A stretch of 18,454 nucleotides of DNA from Kiritimatiellota bacterium. Lineage in GTDB: Bacteria > Verrucomicrobiota > Kiritimatiellia > RFP12 > UBA1067. The stretch covers positions 1 to 18,454 of the forward strand of contig WRML01000008.1 of NCBI GenBank assembly GCA_009777165.1. The letters are read 5' to 3'. The translations under genes were made by a program, and so were the position numbers. The notes beneath the pieces are model-generated. The model was given only the letters and a program-made list of their open reading frames with translations. It did not search any database and was not told the origin of the DNA. This document shows, piece by piece, positions 1 to 6,636 of the stretch (within the stretch, counting starts at the first letter, position 1; each line of letters opens with the position of its first letter).

Positions 1-27
1 CCCCCTGGTGTGCGGGAAAGTACGGGC

Positions 28-57
28 AATTTACCACAACCGCGCCGCGCCTGTCAA
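28..57 (-). promoter_or_regulatory. Candidate sigma70-type promoter facing off the left edge
   Basis: Read on the minus strand, a perfect TTGACA (52-57) is followed after 18 nt by TAAATT (28-33), which matches four of six -10 positions. It lies downstream of tilS and points out of the window, so it probably drives a separate gene just beyond the left edge. tilS is often followed by ftsH in bacteria, but nothing here identifies the neighbour. Confidence 0.45.
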
Positions 58-60
58 CAG

Positions 61-90
61 GAAATTTAAAAAAAAATCATTTTTTTTCCA
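61..90. terminator. A/T dyad, possible terminator after tilS
   Basis: Nine A (68-76), TCA, then eight T (80-87) form an almost pure A/T dyad with a centre at c78. On the minus strand this is an A-tract, a short turn and a U-tract about 80 nt past the tilS stop, as in a weak intrinsic terminator. A G9 run (91-99) lies next to it. There is no GC stem, so the call is tentative. The rest of 1-166 shows no gene. Confidence 0.3.
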
Positions 91-166
91 GGGGGGGGGC
101 GGCGGGGTGGGCACAGGGGCAAAAGGATGGCAGGGCACAAACGCGGGGCGGTGTCTCGAAGGGAGA

Positions 167-1579
167 TTAGACCTGCACGTCGGTTTCGACGCGCAGGCTG
201 AGCGATGTCGAGGACTGGACAGCAAAGGGCTGAGCGATGCGGAAACCGGGAATCCAGACAATCGCACCGCCGCAGGTGAGGAGGGGGATGGTATCGCGCA
301 GGTACTCGGGGACTTTTTCGTCAACGAAGATGTCCTGCACTTTCTTCGTGCCGCGCATCCCGTAAGGCGCGAGGCGGTCGCCCGGCTTACGGCTCCGTAC
401 AACAAGGGGAAGCCCGTCGCACGCATCCGGGTCAATGGTGCAAACCGCAGGATAGTTACCGATGCCGTGCGCGACGCTCTCAACGCCGTGCGCAGACGAA
501 CACAAAAACGTCAGGTTCCGCCAACAGCATATCTCGTCCGTCACGAGAACGACAGGTTCCGCTGGCGTTTTCCGCCGCACCAGTATCACCACCGTACCGT
601 CGCTCACGGCAGCGACGCCGTCCGTGAGTTGCAGACGTGTCTTCGCACCGTCGGCGCACAGCCCCAACAGCCGCTCACCCGTGTCGAACCCGCTGGCAAA
701 CGCGGCGCCGTTCTCAAAGAGCCACAGGCGGACGATGCGCCGGCGGAGCGCAAGGTGCCGTTTGAGCAATGGTTTGATGAGCAGTGCATTTCCCGCGACA
801 CATTTTTTCATCTGTCTCTGCGCAAGCGCGTCAAGCAGGTTGTCCTCCTCGCGCAGGATGTCGGCGGTACGGCAAAGCGAGGGGCGTAGCGCATGACCGA
901 AAGCGTTTTCAAGCGTCGGCAGCGCATCGTGGCGCACGCGGTTGCGGGGGATGCCCGTGTCCGCGTTCGACGCATCCTCACACCATGCGATACCCCGTTG
1001 CCGCAACCAGTCGCGGAGGGCGTTGGCGGAGATGTTCAGTAAGGGGCGGAGGAGACAAACCCCCGCCCTTCGGGCACCCCCTTTCAAAAGGGGGCTGAGT
1101 CCTGTCGCACCCGCGCCGCGGGCGAGGCGAAGAAGCAGCGTCTCGGCGACATCGTCTGCGTTGTGCCCTGTGGCGATTGCGTCGAGGCGGGCGGACGCGC
1201 AACATTCCGCATAGAACGTTTGCCGCACCTCACGCGCCGCCATCTCCAGCGAGACCCCCGCCGACACCGTGACCTGCCGTTTCTGACTGATACACTGTAC
1301 TCCGGCTTGGCTCGCGAGTTCTTGGACAAACACCGCCTCCTGTTCGGAAGCCTCGCGAAGCCCGTGGTTCAGGTGCAGGACGACTGGCTCGATTTTTTTC
1401 TCGCGGCAGATCGGCAGCAACAGATGAAGCAACGCCACCGAGTCCGCCCCCCCCGAGACCGCGATGCCCAAACGCGCCACGCCACGCAACAGCTTCCGTG
1501 AAAGAAGCGTCTGCCGCACAACAGGCTCGACGGCGGCAGGGTCAGCATTGTATCGAAAATTAACTTTCCATTGACACAT
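167..1579 (-). CDS. tilS: tRNA(Ile)-lysidine synthase TilS
   Basis: TilS ligates lysine to C34 of the tRNA-Ile with anticodon CAU, using ATP, to form lysidine so that the tRNA reads AUA; it is cytoplasmic and normally essential. The 470-residue protein has the N-type ATP pyrophosphatase P-loop SGGADS at residues 42-47, then LHLNHGLR (68-75), GHNADDVAETLLLRLARG (138-155) and the NRVRH motif near 213-217. The C-terminal TilS domain includes RSRKPGDRL (395-403) and IPGFRIAQPF (443-452). The start is the ATG at 1577-1579, with AGGAGG at 1585-1590 on the minus strand, 5 nt away. Length is normal for the family. It follows hexokinase on the same strand with a large hairpin between them. Two oddities: a dyad element seems to encode residues about 162-176, and the P-loop codons contain a G8 run. 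Confidence 0.96.
   Translation of the reverse strand: MCQWKVNFRYNADPAAVEPVVRQTLLSRKLLRGVARLGIAVSGGADSVALLHLLLPICREKKIEPVVLHLNHGLREASEQEAVFVQELASQAGVQCISQKRQVTVSAGVSLEMAAREVRQTFYAECCASARLDAIATGHNADDVAETLLLRLARGAGATGLSPLLKGGARRAGVCLLRPLLNISANALRDWLRQRGIAWCEDASNADTGIPRNRVRHDALPTLENAFGHALRPSLCRTADILREEDNLLDALAQRQMKKCVAGNALLIKPLLKRHLALRRRIVRLWLFENGAAFASGFDTGERLLGLCADGAKTRLQLTDGVAAVSDGTVVILVRRKTPAEPVVLVTDEICCWRNLTFLCSSAHGVESVAHGIGNYPAVCTIDPDACDGLPLVVRSRKPGDRLAPYGMRGTKKVQDIFVDEKVPEYLRDTIPLLTCGGAIVWIPGFRIAQPFAVQSSTSLSLRVETDVQV
1058..1096. repeat. Double-hairpin repeat element embedded in tilS
   Basis: Two adjacent perfect dyads lie inside the tilS frame: GCCC-TTC-GGGC at 1065-1075, and CCCCCTTT-CA-AAAGGGGG at 1077-1094. 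On the coding strand they give the peptide LLKGGARRAG (about residues 164-173), between the conserved RLARG and LLRPLL blocks where other TilS proteins vary in length. From memory, similar CCCCCTTTT/GGGCGG-type palindromes recur between genes in many bacterial genomes. That this is a mobile repeat caught in a gene is inference. Confidence 0.5.
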
Positions 1580-1594
1580 TTTGCCCTCCTTATT

Positions 1595-1690
1595 GTTTCA
1601 CACAGAGCCACAGAGTCACAGAGTTTACACAGAGGATTTCTTTTTGTTTTCTCTGTGCAAACTCTGTGGCTCTGTGGCTCTGTGTGAAAC
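1595..1690. repeat. Large imperfect palindrome of CACAGAG units between hexokinase and tilS
   Basis: Arms at 1595-1634 and 1651-1690 are reverse complements over 40 nt with 2 mismatches, around a 16-nt T-rich loop. Each arm is built of tandem units: CACAGAGC, CACAGAGT, CACAGAGTTTA, CACAGAG. The element fills most of the 132-bp gap between the hexokinase stop and tilS. In the minus-strand transcript it would form a very stable stem just upstream of the tilS ribosome binding site, so it could reduce read-through, protect an RNA end or affect tilS expression. No transposase or clear target duplication is visible. Confidence 0.85.
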
Positions 1691-1711
1691 GAGCAACATT
1701 GTTTCAAAAAA

Positions 1712-3001
1712 TCAAACCAGCCCCGCGACCGCTGCGCCGATGACGGGGGAGTCGTCCACCTTGATGAGCTCATACGCGATACCGCGCGGCTGGAGGAGCG
1801 CCGCAAGCTCGCGTTGCACACGGTTCTGGAAATCCGCCGTGAGCGTCCGGTAGTACGTCGAGCCGTCAACGTTCACGCAGACCGGGCGCGACGGGTCCTT
1901 GCCCTCGCCCGTCTTGAGAATCGCGGACGCGAGATTGACGGCGGTCAGCACCGCCGCCCGCTCGTACACGGGGGTGCAGAGCCGCTTGACCGCTTCGTGG
2001 TCCTCCGGCGTGAACGCGGCATCCAGGAACGGATTATCCGCCGTCGCCCCCCCCCCGCAGAAATCATCGAGGTGCTTGTTGGAAAGCGCGTCCCACGAGC
2101 GTATCGCGGCAGCCCCCCCCTCGGAGAGCAACCCCTCCTTCGCCGCCTCTTTCAGCACGACAAACCCGATGCTCCCGAGGTACGCGCCGGAGATCATCTT
2201 CTCGAACGTGTAATAGCCGGGGTCCAGCGTCTGCGCATCCAACTGCTTGTCGAACGGCGTCTGCCCGATGCGCCGGAAGCCGCCCGACTCGACATTGATG
2301 ACCATGGACTCGCCCGGGGTCAAGTCCGTGCGCTTCGTGATCCGCGCGTTCTGTTCGACGTATGCCGTGTTCGTGCCAGTGCCGAGGATGAAGCCGACAT
2401 AGGCGGAATAATTTTTCGTCACGCCCGCGCTCTTGCCCGCCAGCAGCGTCGCGACCGTATCGTTCAGGATGACGATGCGCCGCCGGAGTCCGCGCCGTGC
2501 GAGACGTTCCTTCAGCCCCGTGCCGATCAGTTGCCCCTCGACCGACGGCACCTGAATCTGCTTGCTCCATTTGATGAGCCGCGCGTCGCAGTCCGGCAGG
2601 ATCTCCGCCGCATACGAGAAGCAAAAACCGATGGTGTCCGCCGCCCCGACGACCGGCATCAGGAACTCCGCGAACGCCTCGAAGAACGCCTCCGCCGACA
2701 GCTCGCCCTGCGTCCCCGGCATCGGCTGTTTTGCGAACGCGCCGATGTTCGCCTTCCCGTCCGCGCCGATGGTCACGACCGCCGCGCGCAGGTTGGTCCC
2801 CCCCGCGTCCAGCACCACGACAGGCGTGCCAGTCCTGACCGGCCGATCAATCGAGATGAACGACGGGATCATCCGCAGGCTCGATTCGTGCCCTGCCAAT
2901 CCCGCATCCATCTCCTCCGCAAAGACCGCCAGCAGTTTCTCGCGATCAATCGCGTCAACGTCCAAACCCTTCCGGTTCAGAAAATTCATTTCCCGTGTCA
3001 T
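1712..3001 (-). CDS. Hexokinase (eukaryote-like family)
   Basis: This enzyme phosphorylates glucose or related hexoses with ATP, the first step of glycolysis, in the cytoplasm. The 429-residue protein carries the family signatures in order: phosphate-1 LDAGGTNLR (64-72), sugar-binding region FCFSYAAEI...LIKWSKQI (127-149), LNDTVATLLAG (179-189) with the likely catalytic base D181, phosphate-2 GFILGTGTN (203-211), PGYYTFEKMISGAYLG (261-276), and adenosine-region VNVDGSTYY (377-385). This is the hexokinase fold of yeast and mammals rather than bacterial glucokinase (Glk) or a ROK kinase; some bacteria have it. The ATG at 2999-3001 has GGAGG at 3011-3015 on the minus strand, 9 nt away; M5 is an alternative start. 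C10 and C8 runs (2047-2056, 2113-2120) lie inside the gene. Substrate preference cannot be read from sequence. Confidence 0.92.
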   Translation of the reverse strand: MTREMNFLNRKGLDVDAIDREKLLAVFAEEMDAGLAGHESSLRMIPSFISIDRPVRTGTPVVVLDAGGTNLRAAVVTIGADGKANIGAFAKQPMPGTQGELSAEAFFEAFAEFLMPVVGAADTIGFCFSYAAEILPDCDARLIKWSKQIQVPSVEGQLIGTGLKERLARRGLRRRIVILNDTVATLLAGKSAGVTKNYSAYVGFILGTGTNTAYVEQNARITKRTDLTPGESMVINVESGGFRRIGQTPFDKQLDAQTLDPGYYTFEKMISGAYLGSIGFVVLKEAAKEGLLSEGGAAAIRSWDALSNKHLDDFCGGGATADNPFLDAAFTPEDHEAVKRLCTPVYERAAVLTAVNLASAILKTGEGKDPSRPVCVNVDGSTYYRTLTADFQNRVQRELAALLQPRGIAYELIKVDDSPVIGAAVAGLV

Positions 3002-3031
3002 GTTTCCCTTCCTCCATTTGTGAGTAGATAT

Positions 3032-3059
3032 GGTATAATCTTTAACGTTGGCTTTGCAA
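3032..3059 (-). promoter_or_regulatory. Weak candidate promoter for hexokinase
   Basis: On the minus strand TTGCAA (3054-3059) is separated by 16 nt from TATACC (3032-3037), each matching four of six consensus positions. It lies about 30 nt upstream of the hexokinase start codon, in the intergenic region shared with the divergent glutamate dehydrogenase. Confidence 0.35.
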
Positions 3060-3088
3060 TATCTTTCTAAAAATCTTTAAGTCCAATA

Positions 3089-3117
3089 TTGACAGGAGTG
3101 GAGAGAATAGATATTGT
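3089..3117 (+). promoter_or_regulatory. Candidate sigma70-type promoter for glutamate dehydrogenase
   Basis: A perfect TTGACA (3089-3094), a 17-nt spacer and TATTGT (3112-3117) point at the dehydrogenase, giving a leader of about 40 nt. The promoter overlaps the TTG at 3114 that would extend the reading frame, which argues against that upstream start. Upstream, AATCTTTAA occurs at 3037-3045 and 3072-3080, with a third ATCTTT at 3061-3066. Confidence 0.6.
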
Positions 3118-3164
3118 TATCCCGTTTTTTTTTGGAGGCAATCCAGATTCATGGAGGTAACGTT

Positions 3165-4442
3165 ATGGCATACAACCCGTTTGAAAACGCACAGGTGCAA
3201 TTCGACAAAGTGGCAGACATGATCGGTCTTGAGCAGAGCGCGCGTGATCTGCTCCGTGAGCCGATGAAAGAATTTCATTTCTCAATCCCCGTCAAGATGG
3301 ACGACGGTTCGACCAAGGTCTTCAAGGCGTACCGTATCAAGCACAACGACGCGCGGGGTCCGGCCAAGGGTGGTCTGCGCTTCCACCCGCATGAGACGGC
3401 CGACACCGTGCGCGCGCTCTCGATGTGGATGACGTGGAAGTGCGCCGTGGTGGACATCCCGCTCGGCGGCGGTAAGGGCGGCATCGTCTGCGACCCGCGC
3501 GTGATGTCCATGGGCGAGCAGGAACGGATGTGCCGCGGCTTCATCCGCCAGACGTTCTCGCAGCTGGGCCCGGTCATTGACGTGCCGGCACCGGACGTGA
3601 TGTCGAACGGCCAGCACATGCTGTGGATGATGGACGAGTATGAGACGTTGGCGGGCGGTCGCTATCCTGGTGTCATCACGGGCAAGCCCGTCGGCACCGG
3701 CGGCTCGCTCGGTCGTACTGAGGCGACCGGCTTCGGCGTTGTCTACACCCTCAAGGAGCTGCTCGACGCGGAGCAGGTGGACATCGCGAAGACCGCCGCC
3801 AGCGTCCAGGGCTTCGGCAACGTGGCGGAGTACGCCGCGAAGCTCTACACGCAGCTCGGCGGCAAGGTCGTCTGCATCTCCTGTTGGGACAACTCAGACA
3901 AGACCGCCTACACCTTCCGCAAGAAATCCGGCTGCGACATTGACGAGCTCGTGGGCATCAAGGACGCCTTCGGCAGTATTGACAAGGCCAAGGCCAAGGC
4001 CCTCGGCTACGAGATGCTCCCCGGCGACGCGTGGCTCTCCGAGGACGTGGACATCCTCATCCCGGCGGCCCTCGAGAACCAGATCACACCCGAGGTGTTC
4101 CCGAACATCTCCAAGCGCGTCCGCTTCATCGCCGAGGGTGCCAACGGCCCGGTCACGCCGGACTGCGACCCGCTGATCCAGGCGCGCGGTATCCTGCTGA
4201 TCCCTGACTTCCTGTGCAACGCGGGCGGCGTGACATGCAGTTACTTCGAGCAGGTCCAGTGCAACATGAATTACTTCTGGAGCCGCGAGGAGGTGCTGGA
4301 GAAGTTGAACCGCGTGATGGTGAGCGCCTTCCGCGCCGTCTATGACCTTGCCAAACAGCGCAACGTCTATCTGCGCGACGCGGCCTACATGATCGCCATC
4401 GAGCGGGTGAGCAAGGCCGTCAAACAACGCGGATGGATTTAG
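3165..4442 (+). CDS. gdhA: Glutamate dehydrogenase (Glu/Leu/Phe/Val dehydrogenase family)
   Basis: It interconverts glutamate and 2-oxoglutarate plus ammonia using NAD(P)H and links nitrogen assimilation to the TCA cycle. The 425-residue protein fits the small hexameric class. The substrate domain has GPAKGGLRFHP (65-75), WKCAVVDIPLGGGKGGI (91-107) with expected glutamate-binding K68 and K92 and catalytic K104, and PAPDVMSNG (141-149) with D143. The coenzyme domain has QGFGNVAEYAA (215-225), and the C-terminal part holds AEGANGPVTP (323-332) and NAGGVTCSYFE (352-362). NAD or NADP preference is not clear. The ATG at 3165 is chosen because GGAGGT (3153-3158) sits 7 nt before it; the reading frame stays open to a TTG at 3114, but that falls in the -10 box. 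It is divergent from hexokinase, with yicC 99 bp downstream under its own promoter. Confidence 0.95.
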   Translation: MAYNPFENAQVQFDKVADMIGLEQSARDLLREPMKEFHFSIPVKMDDGSTKVFKAYRIKHNDARGPAKGGLRFHPHETADTVRALSMWMTWKCAVVDIPLGGGKGGIVCDPRVMSMGEQERMCRGFIRQTFSQLGPVIDVPAPDVMSNGQHMLWMMDEYETLAGGRYPGVITGKPVGTGGSLGRTEATGFGVVYTLKELLDAEQVDIAKTAASVQGFGNVAEYAAKLYTQLGGKVVCISCWDNSDKTAYTFRKKSGCDIDELVGIKDAFGSIDKAKAKALGYEMLPGDAWLSEDVDILIPAALENQITPEVFPNISKRVRFIAEGANGPVTPDCDPLIQARGILLIPDFLCNAGGVTCSYFEQVQCNMNYFWSREEVLEKLNRVMVSAFRAVYDLAKQRNVYLRDAAYMIAIERVSKAVKQRGWI

Positions 4443-4488
4443 CCGCTGCACGATCCGGTGGTGTCGCGTGGAAAAGAGCCCCTTGCAT

Positions 4489-4517
4489 TTGCGTTTCCGC
4501 GTTGATTCCCCTATCAT
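4489..4517 (+). promoter_or_regulatory. Candidate promoter for yicC
   Basis: TTGCGT (4489-4494), a 17-nt spacer and TATCAT (4512-4517, five of six -10 positions) lie 24 nt before the yicC start codon. The AAGGAG ribosome binding site is at 4531-4536. No terminator is seen between the glutamate dehydrogenase stop and this promoter, so read-through is also possible. Confidence 0.5.
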
Positions 4518-4541
4518 CAATTCCTTCACAAAGGAGAAGGT

Positions 4542-5435
4542 ATGGCGATTGTCAGCATGACAGGATTTGGGTGCGGCGAGGCGCAGGCGAACGGCATCAA
4601 GGCGATTGTCGAGCTCGGCACGGTGAACCGTAAGCAGTTTGACTGTAATGTCTCGATGCCCCGCGAGCTGGGGTGTCTCGAACCGAAGCTCCACGCGCTG
4701 ATTCATTCGAGGATTGTGCGCGGATATGTCAAGGGGACGATTGCCCTCTCCGCCGCAACAGGCAGCGGGGGGAGCACGAACCTCTTTGATGTCGAGAAAG
4801 CGCGAGCGCAGGTTGCGGTGTTACGCAACGCCGCAACCGAGTTGGGGCTGAGCGACGACCTCCGTGCCAGCACGTTACTGCGCTTGCCGGAGATGATGCG
4901 CGGGTCGGTGCTGGGCGACGACCCCACCGTGTTGTGGCCGCTTATCGAGCAGGCCGTCCAGGCCGCGCTTGAGAAACTCGCCGAGATGCGCCAGCTTGAG
5001 GGTGCTGCCCTTGAAACCGATTTACGCCAACGCTTCGACGCGCTCCAGCATGTCAGCGAAAGGATTGCCCCCCTCGCGGCGGAAGTGCCGAAGGCTTATC
5101 AGGTGCTGCTGGAGAAGCGTCTCGCCGAGTTGCTGGGTTCCGGCAAAGAGGGTGTGGTTGACCCCGCGCTACTCGCCCGGGAGGTCGCCGTGTTCGCGGA
5201 TCGCTGTGACGTAAGCGAGGAACTGACGCGCCTCGCGAGCCACTTCACGCAAGTCACCAAGACACTCGACGAGGGACACGCCTGCGGGCGTACGCTCGAT
5301 TTCCTGTGCCAGGAGTTGTTCCGCGAGATCAACACCGTCGGCTCCAAGGCGAACGATGCGGAAATCACACGCCTGGTCATCGCATTCAAGGCCGGTCTTG
5401 AAGCCGCCCGCGAGCAAGTGCAAAATATAGAGTAG
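4542..5435 (+). CDS. yicC: YicC family endoribonuclease
   Basis: E. coli YicC is an endoribonuclease linked to small-RNA turnover (RyhB) and stationary-phase or stress survival; the family is widespread and cytoplasmic. The 297-residue length is typical. The N-terminal domain opens with MTGFG (6-10) and has the VELGTVNRK stretch where the family usually reads NHR. The C-terminal DUF1732 part shows SEELTRLASH, a GRTLDFLCQELFREINTVGSKAND block and the terminal REQVQNIE. The ATG at 4542 has AAGGAG 5 nt upstream. In many genomes yicC precedes gmk and rpoZ; here it stands alone and meets the LptF/LptG gene tail to tail with 3 bp between stop codons. The family match is firm; the RNA target here is unknown. 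Confidence 0.94.
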   Translation: MAIVSMTGFGCGEAQANGIKAIVELGTVNRKQFDCNVSMPRELGCLEPKLHALIHSRIVRGYVKGTIALSAATGSGGSTNLFDVEKARAQVAVLRNAATELGLSDDLRASTLLRLPEMMRGSVLGDDPTVLWPLIEQAVQAALEKLAEMRQLEGAALETDLRQRFDALQHVSERIAPLAAEVPKAYQVLLEKRLAELLGSGKEGVVDPALLAREVAVFADRCDVSEELTRLASHFTQVTKTLDEGHACGRTLDFLCQELFREINTVGSKANDAEITRLVIAFKAGLEAAREQVQNIE

Positions 5436-5438
5436 CGG

Positions 5439-6536
5439 CTACCGTTGACGGTAAAAGAGCACGAGGCCCACGGTCAGGAAGACGAGGTTGGGCAGGACTA
5501 CCGCGACAGGGACAGGCAACCACATCCGTTTCGCCAGTGCCATGCACAGGATATCTGTCGCGTAAAAACCGAAGAACATGGCGACCGCCGCAATTACCCC
5601 CCAGAACACGCTTTGTCGCCCCGTGACAACCCCCGCCGGGATCGCGAAGAGCGTGATCACGAGACACGAGAGCGGCGCGAAGAGCCTTGCACCGATGTCG
5701 TAGCGCCGCGCGATGCGGTCGCTCCCGTCAACGCTGGGATGCGTCTGGAGGTAATGTACCATATCGCGCGTGGTGTAATATTGCCAATGCTTGTTCATCA
5801 GCAGGAAGTCGCGCGGCGTCTCGTCGAATTCCGGGAACGCGCGGATAGACAACGACGTCAGCGCGGGGTAAGGGTCTTCGATCGGCGAGTTCAGCTCGTC
5901 GAAATACCGATAATGCGGGTAGGACAGCCACCACACACCGTCCAGGTATTCGGCTGTGCGGCAGGTGATGTCGAGGTGGCGGCTCCCGTCCGGGCGGTCG
6001 AAGGAGAGGCGGACCCCCTCCAGCACGTTGGGGTTGTCGAGGTTCATGCGGGTTACGCGCCACTGCCGCCCGGCGGGCAGGTTGTAGTAGAGGACGTTCT
6101 CCTTCACAATCCCCGTCACGGGCTGGAAATGGGTCTCACGCAAGCCGAACGCCCATTCGGACGCATACGGCGCGTAAAACTCGTTCAGGAGCGCGACCGC
6201 GACCGTCGCCACTGCCGCGACCGACAGCAGCGGGCGGACAATCGCGATGAACCCGATGCCGCTCGCGCGCATCGCCGTGATCTCACTGTGGCGGCAGAAG
6301 TTCCACATGGTGTACAGTGCCGCCAGCATCAGCGCCGCAGGGAACAGCCGTTCGAAGTACGGTGAGATATACCCGAGGAAATACGCCACCACCATCAGGA
6401 ACGGCGGCTTGGCCTCGATCAGGCGACTCACGGAGTTGAACAGCTCGAACAACACATAGATGCCCATGAATCCGAACAGGCAATACCCGAGCGGCACCAA
6501 AAACTCTCGCAAAACATATCGTGTCAGAATGCGCAT
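5439..6536 (-). CDS. LptF/LptG (YjgP/YjgQ) family LPS export permease
   Basis: LptF and LptG are inner-membrane subunits of the LptB2FG ABC transporter, which extracts lipopolysaccharide and passes it to LptC, LptA and LptD. The 365-residue protein has the expected layout: an N-terminal LTRYVLREFLVPL, membrane segments at about 12-35, 48-75 and 95-118, the family motif SEITAMRASGIG (84-95), a periplasmic beta-jellyroll region, and three more membrane segments near the C-terminus ending in FYRQR. I cannot decide between LptF and LptG; only one such gene is in the window, so its partner must lie elsewhere. The frame is open to a TTG at 6581, but that TTG is part of a good -35 box, so the ATG at 6534-6536 is preferred. 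It has no clear Shine-Dalgarno and a very short predicted leader. Confidence 0.9.
   Translation of the reverse strand: MRILTRYVLREFLVPLGYCLFGFMGIYVLFELFNSVSRLIEAKPPFLMVVAYFLGYISPYFERLFPAALMLAALYTMWNFCRHSEITAMRASGIGFIAIVRPLLSVAAVATVAVALLNEFYAPYASEWAFGLRETHFQPVTGIVKENVLYYNLPAGRQWRVTRMNLDNPNVLEGVRLSFDRPDGSRHLDITCRTAEYLDGVWWLSYPHYRYFDELNSPIEDPYPALTSLSIRAFPEFDETPRDFLLMNKHWQYYTTRDMVHYLQTHPSVDGSDRIARRYDIGARLFAPLSCLVITLFAIPAGVVTGRQSVFWGVIAAVAMFFGFYATDILCMALAKRMWLPVPVAVVLPNLVFLTVGLVLFYRQR
5440..5453. other. Perfect 14-bp dyad at the yicC/permease convergence
   Basis: TACCGT-TG-ACGGTA is a perfect dyad covering the last codons and stop region of the permease gene, 4 nt past the yicC stop. Just before it, TAGC-G-GCTA (5433-5441) is a second dyad that includes both stop codons. 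Neither is followed by a T-run on either strand, so neither is a classic intrinsic terminator. Confidence 0.35.
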
Positions 6537-6551
6537 AAAAAGAAGGGAGAG

Positions 6552-6581
6552 AGTATACGACAAACTATGCTTGCGCGACAA
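6552..6581 (-). promoter_or_regulatory. Promoter for the LptF/LptG gene
   Basis: On the minus strand TTGTCG (6576-6581), an 18-nt spacer and TATACT (6552-6557, five of six -10 positions) precede the ATG at 6536. Initiation 6-8 nt past the -10 box would leave a leader of only about 8-10 nt. This supports separate transcription from the upstream glycoside hydrolase and decides against the TTG start. Confidence 0.6.
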
Positions 6582-6616
6582 CCCCGATTTTCAAAAAACC
6601 TACAATCGCGAAGTGC

Positions 6617-6636
6617 AAAATAGAACGACCTATTCT
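6617..6636 (-). terminator. Possible AT-rich hairpin at the hydrolase stop codon
   Basis: On the minus strand AGAATAG and CTATTTT can pair over 7 bp (one G-U) around a 6-nt loop. The hairpin overlaps the stop codon of the GH95-like gene and ends in four U. It is weak and AT-rich, but lies between that gene and the independent permease promoter. Confidence 0.22.

Noticed and set aside
8..889. Long plus-strand open frame of 293 codons opposite tilS
   Set aside because: It is a shadow of tilS in GC-rich DNA, with low-complexity Arg/Gly-rich translation and no family match; the minus strand encodes the full TilS motifs.
1595..1690. CRISPR array or tRNA-like structure
   Set aside because: Units are 8-11 nt without spacers, and the structure is one long dyad, not repeats separated by unique spacers or a cloverleaf.
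1814..3070. 418-codon plus-strand frame opposite hexokinase
   Set aside because: Arg/Asp/His-rich translation typical of the complement of a high-GC gene; the minus strand has all hexokinase signatures.
3114..3164. 17-codon N-terminal extension of glutamate dehydrogenase from a TTG
   Set aside because: The TTG overlaps the -10 box, and the later ATG has a strong GGAGGT site and the usual family N-terminus.
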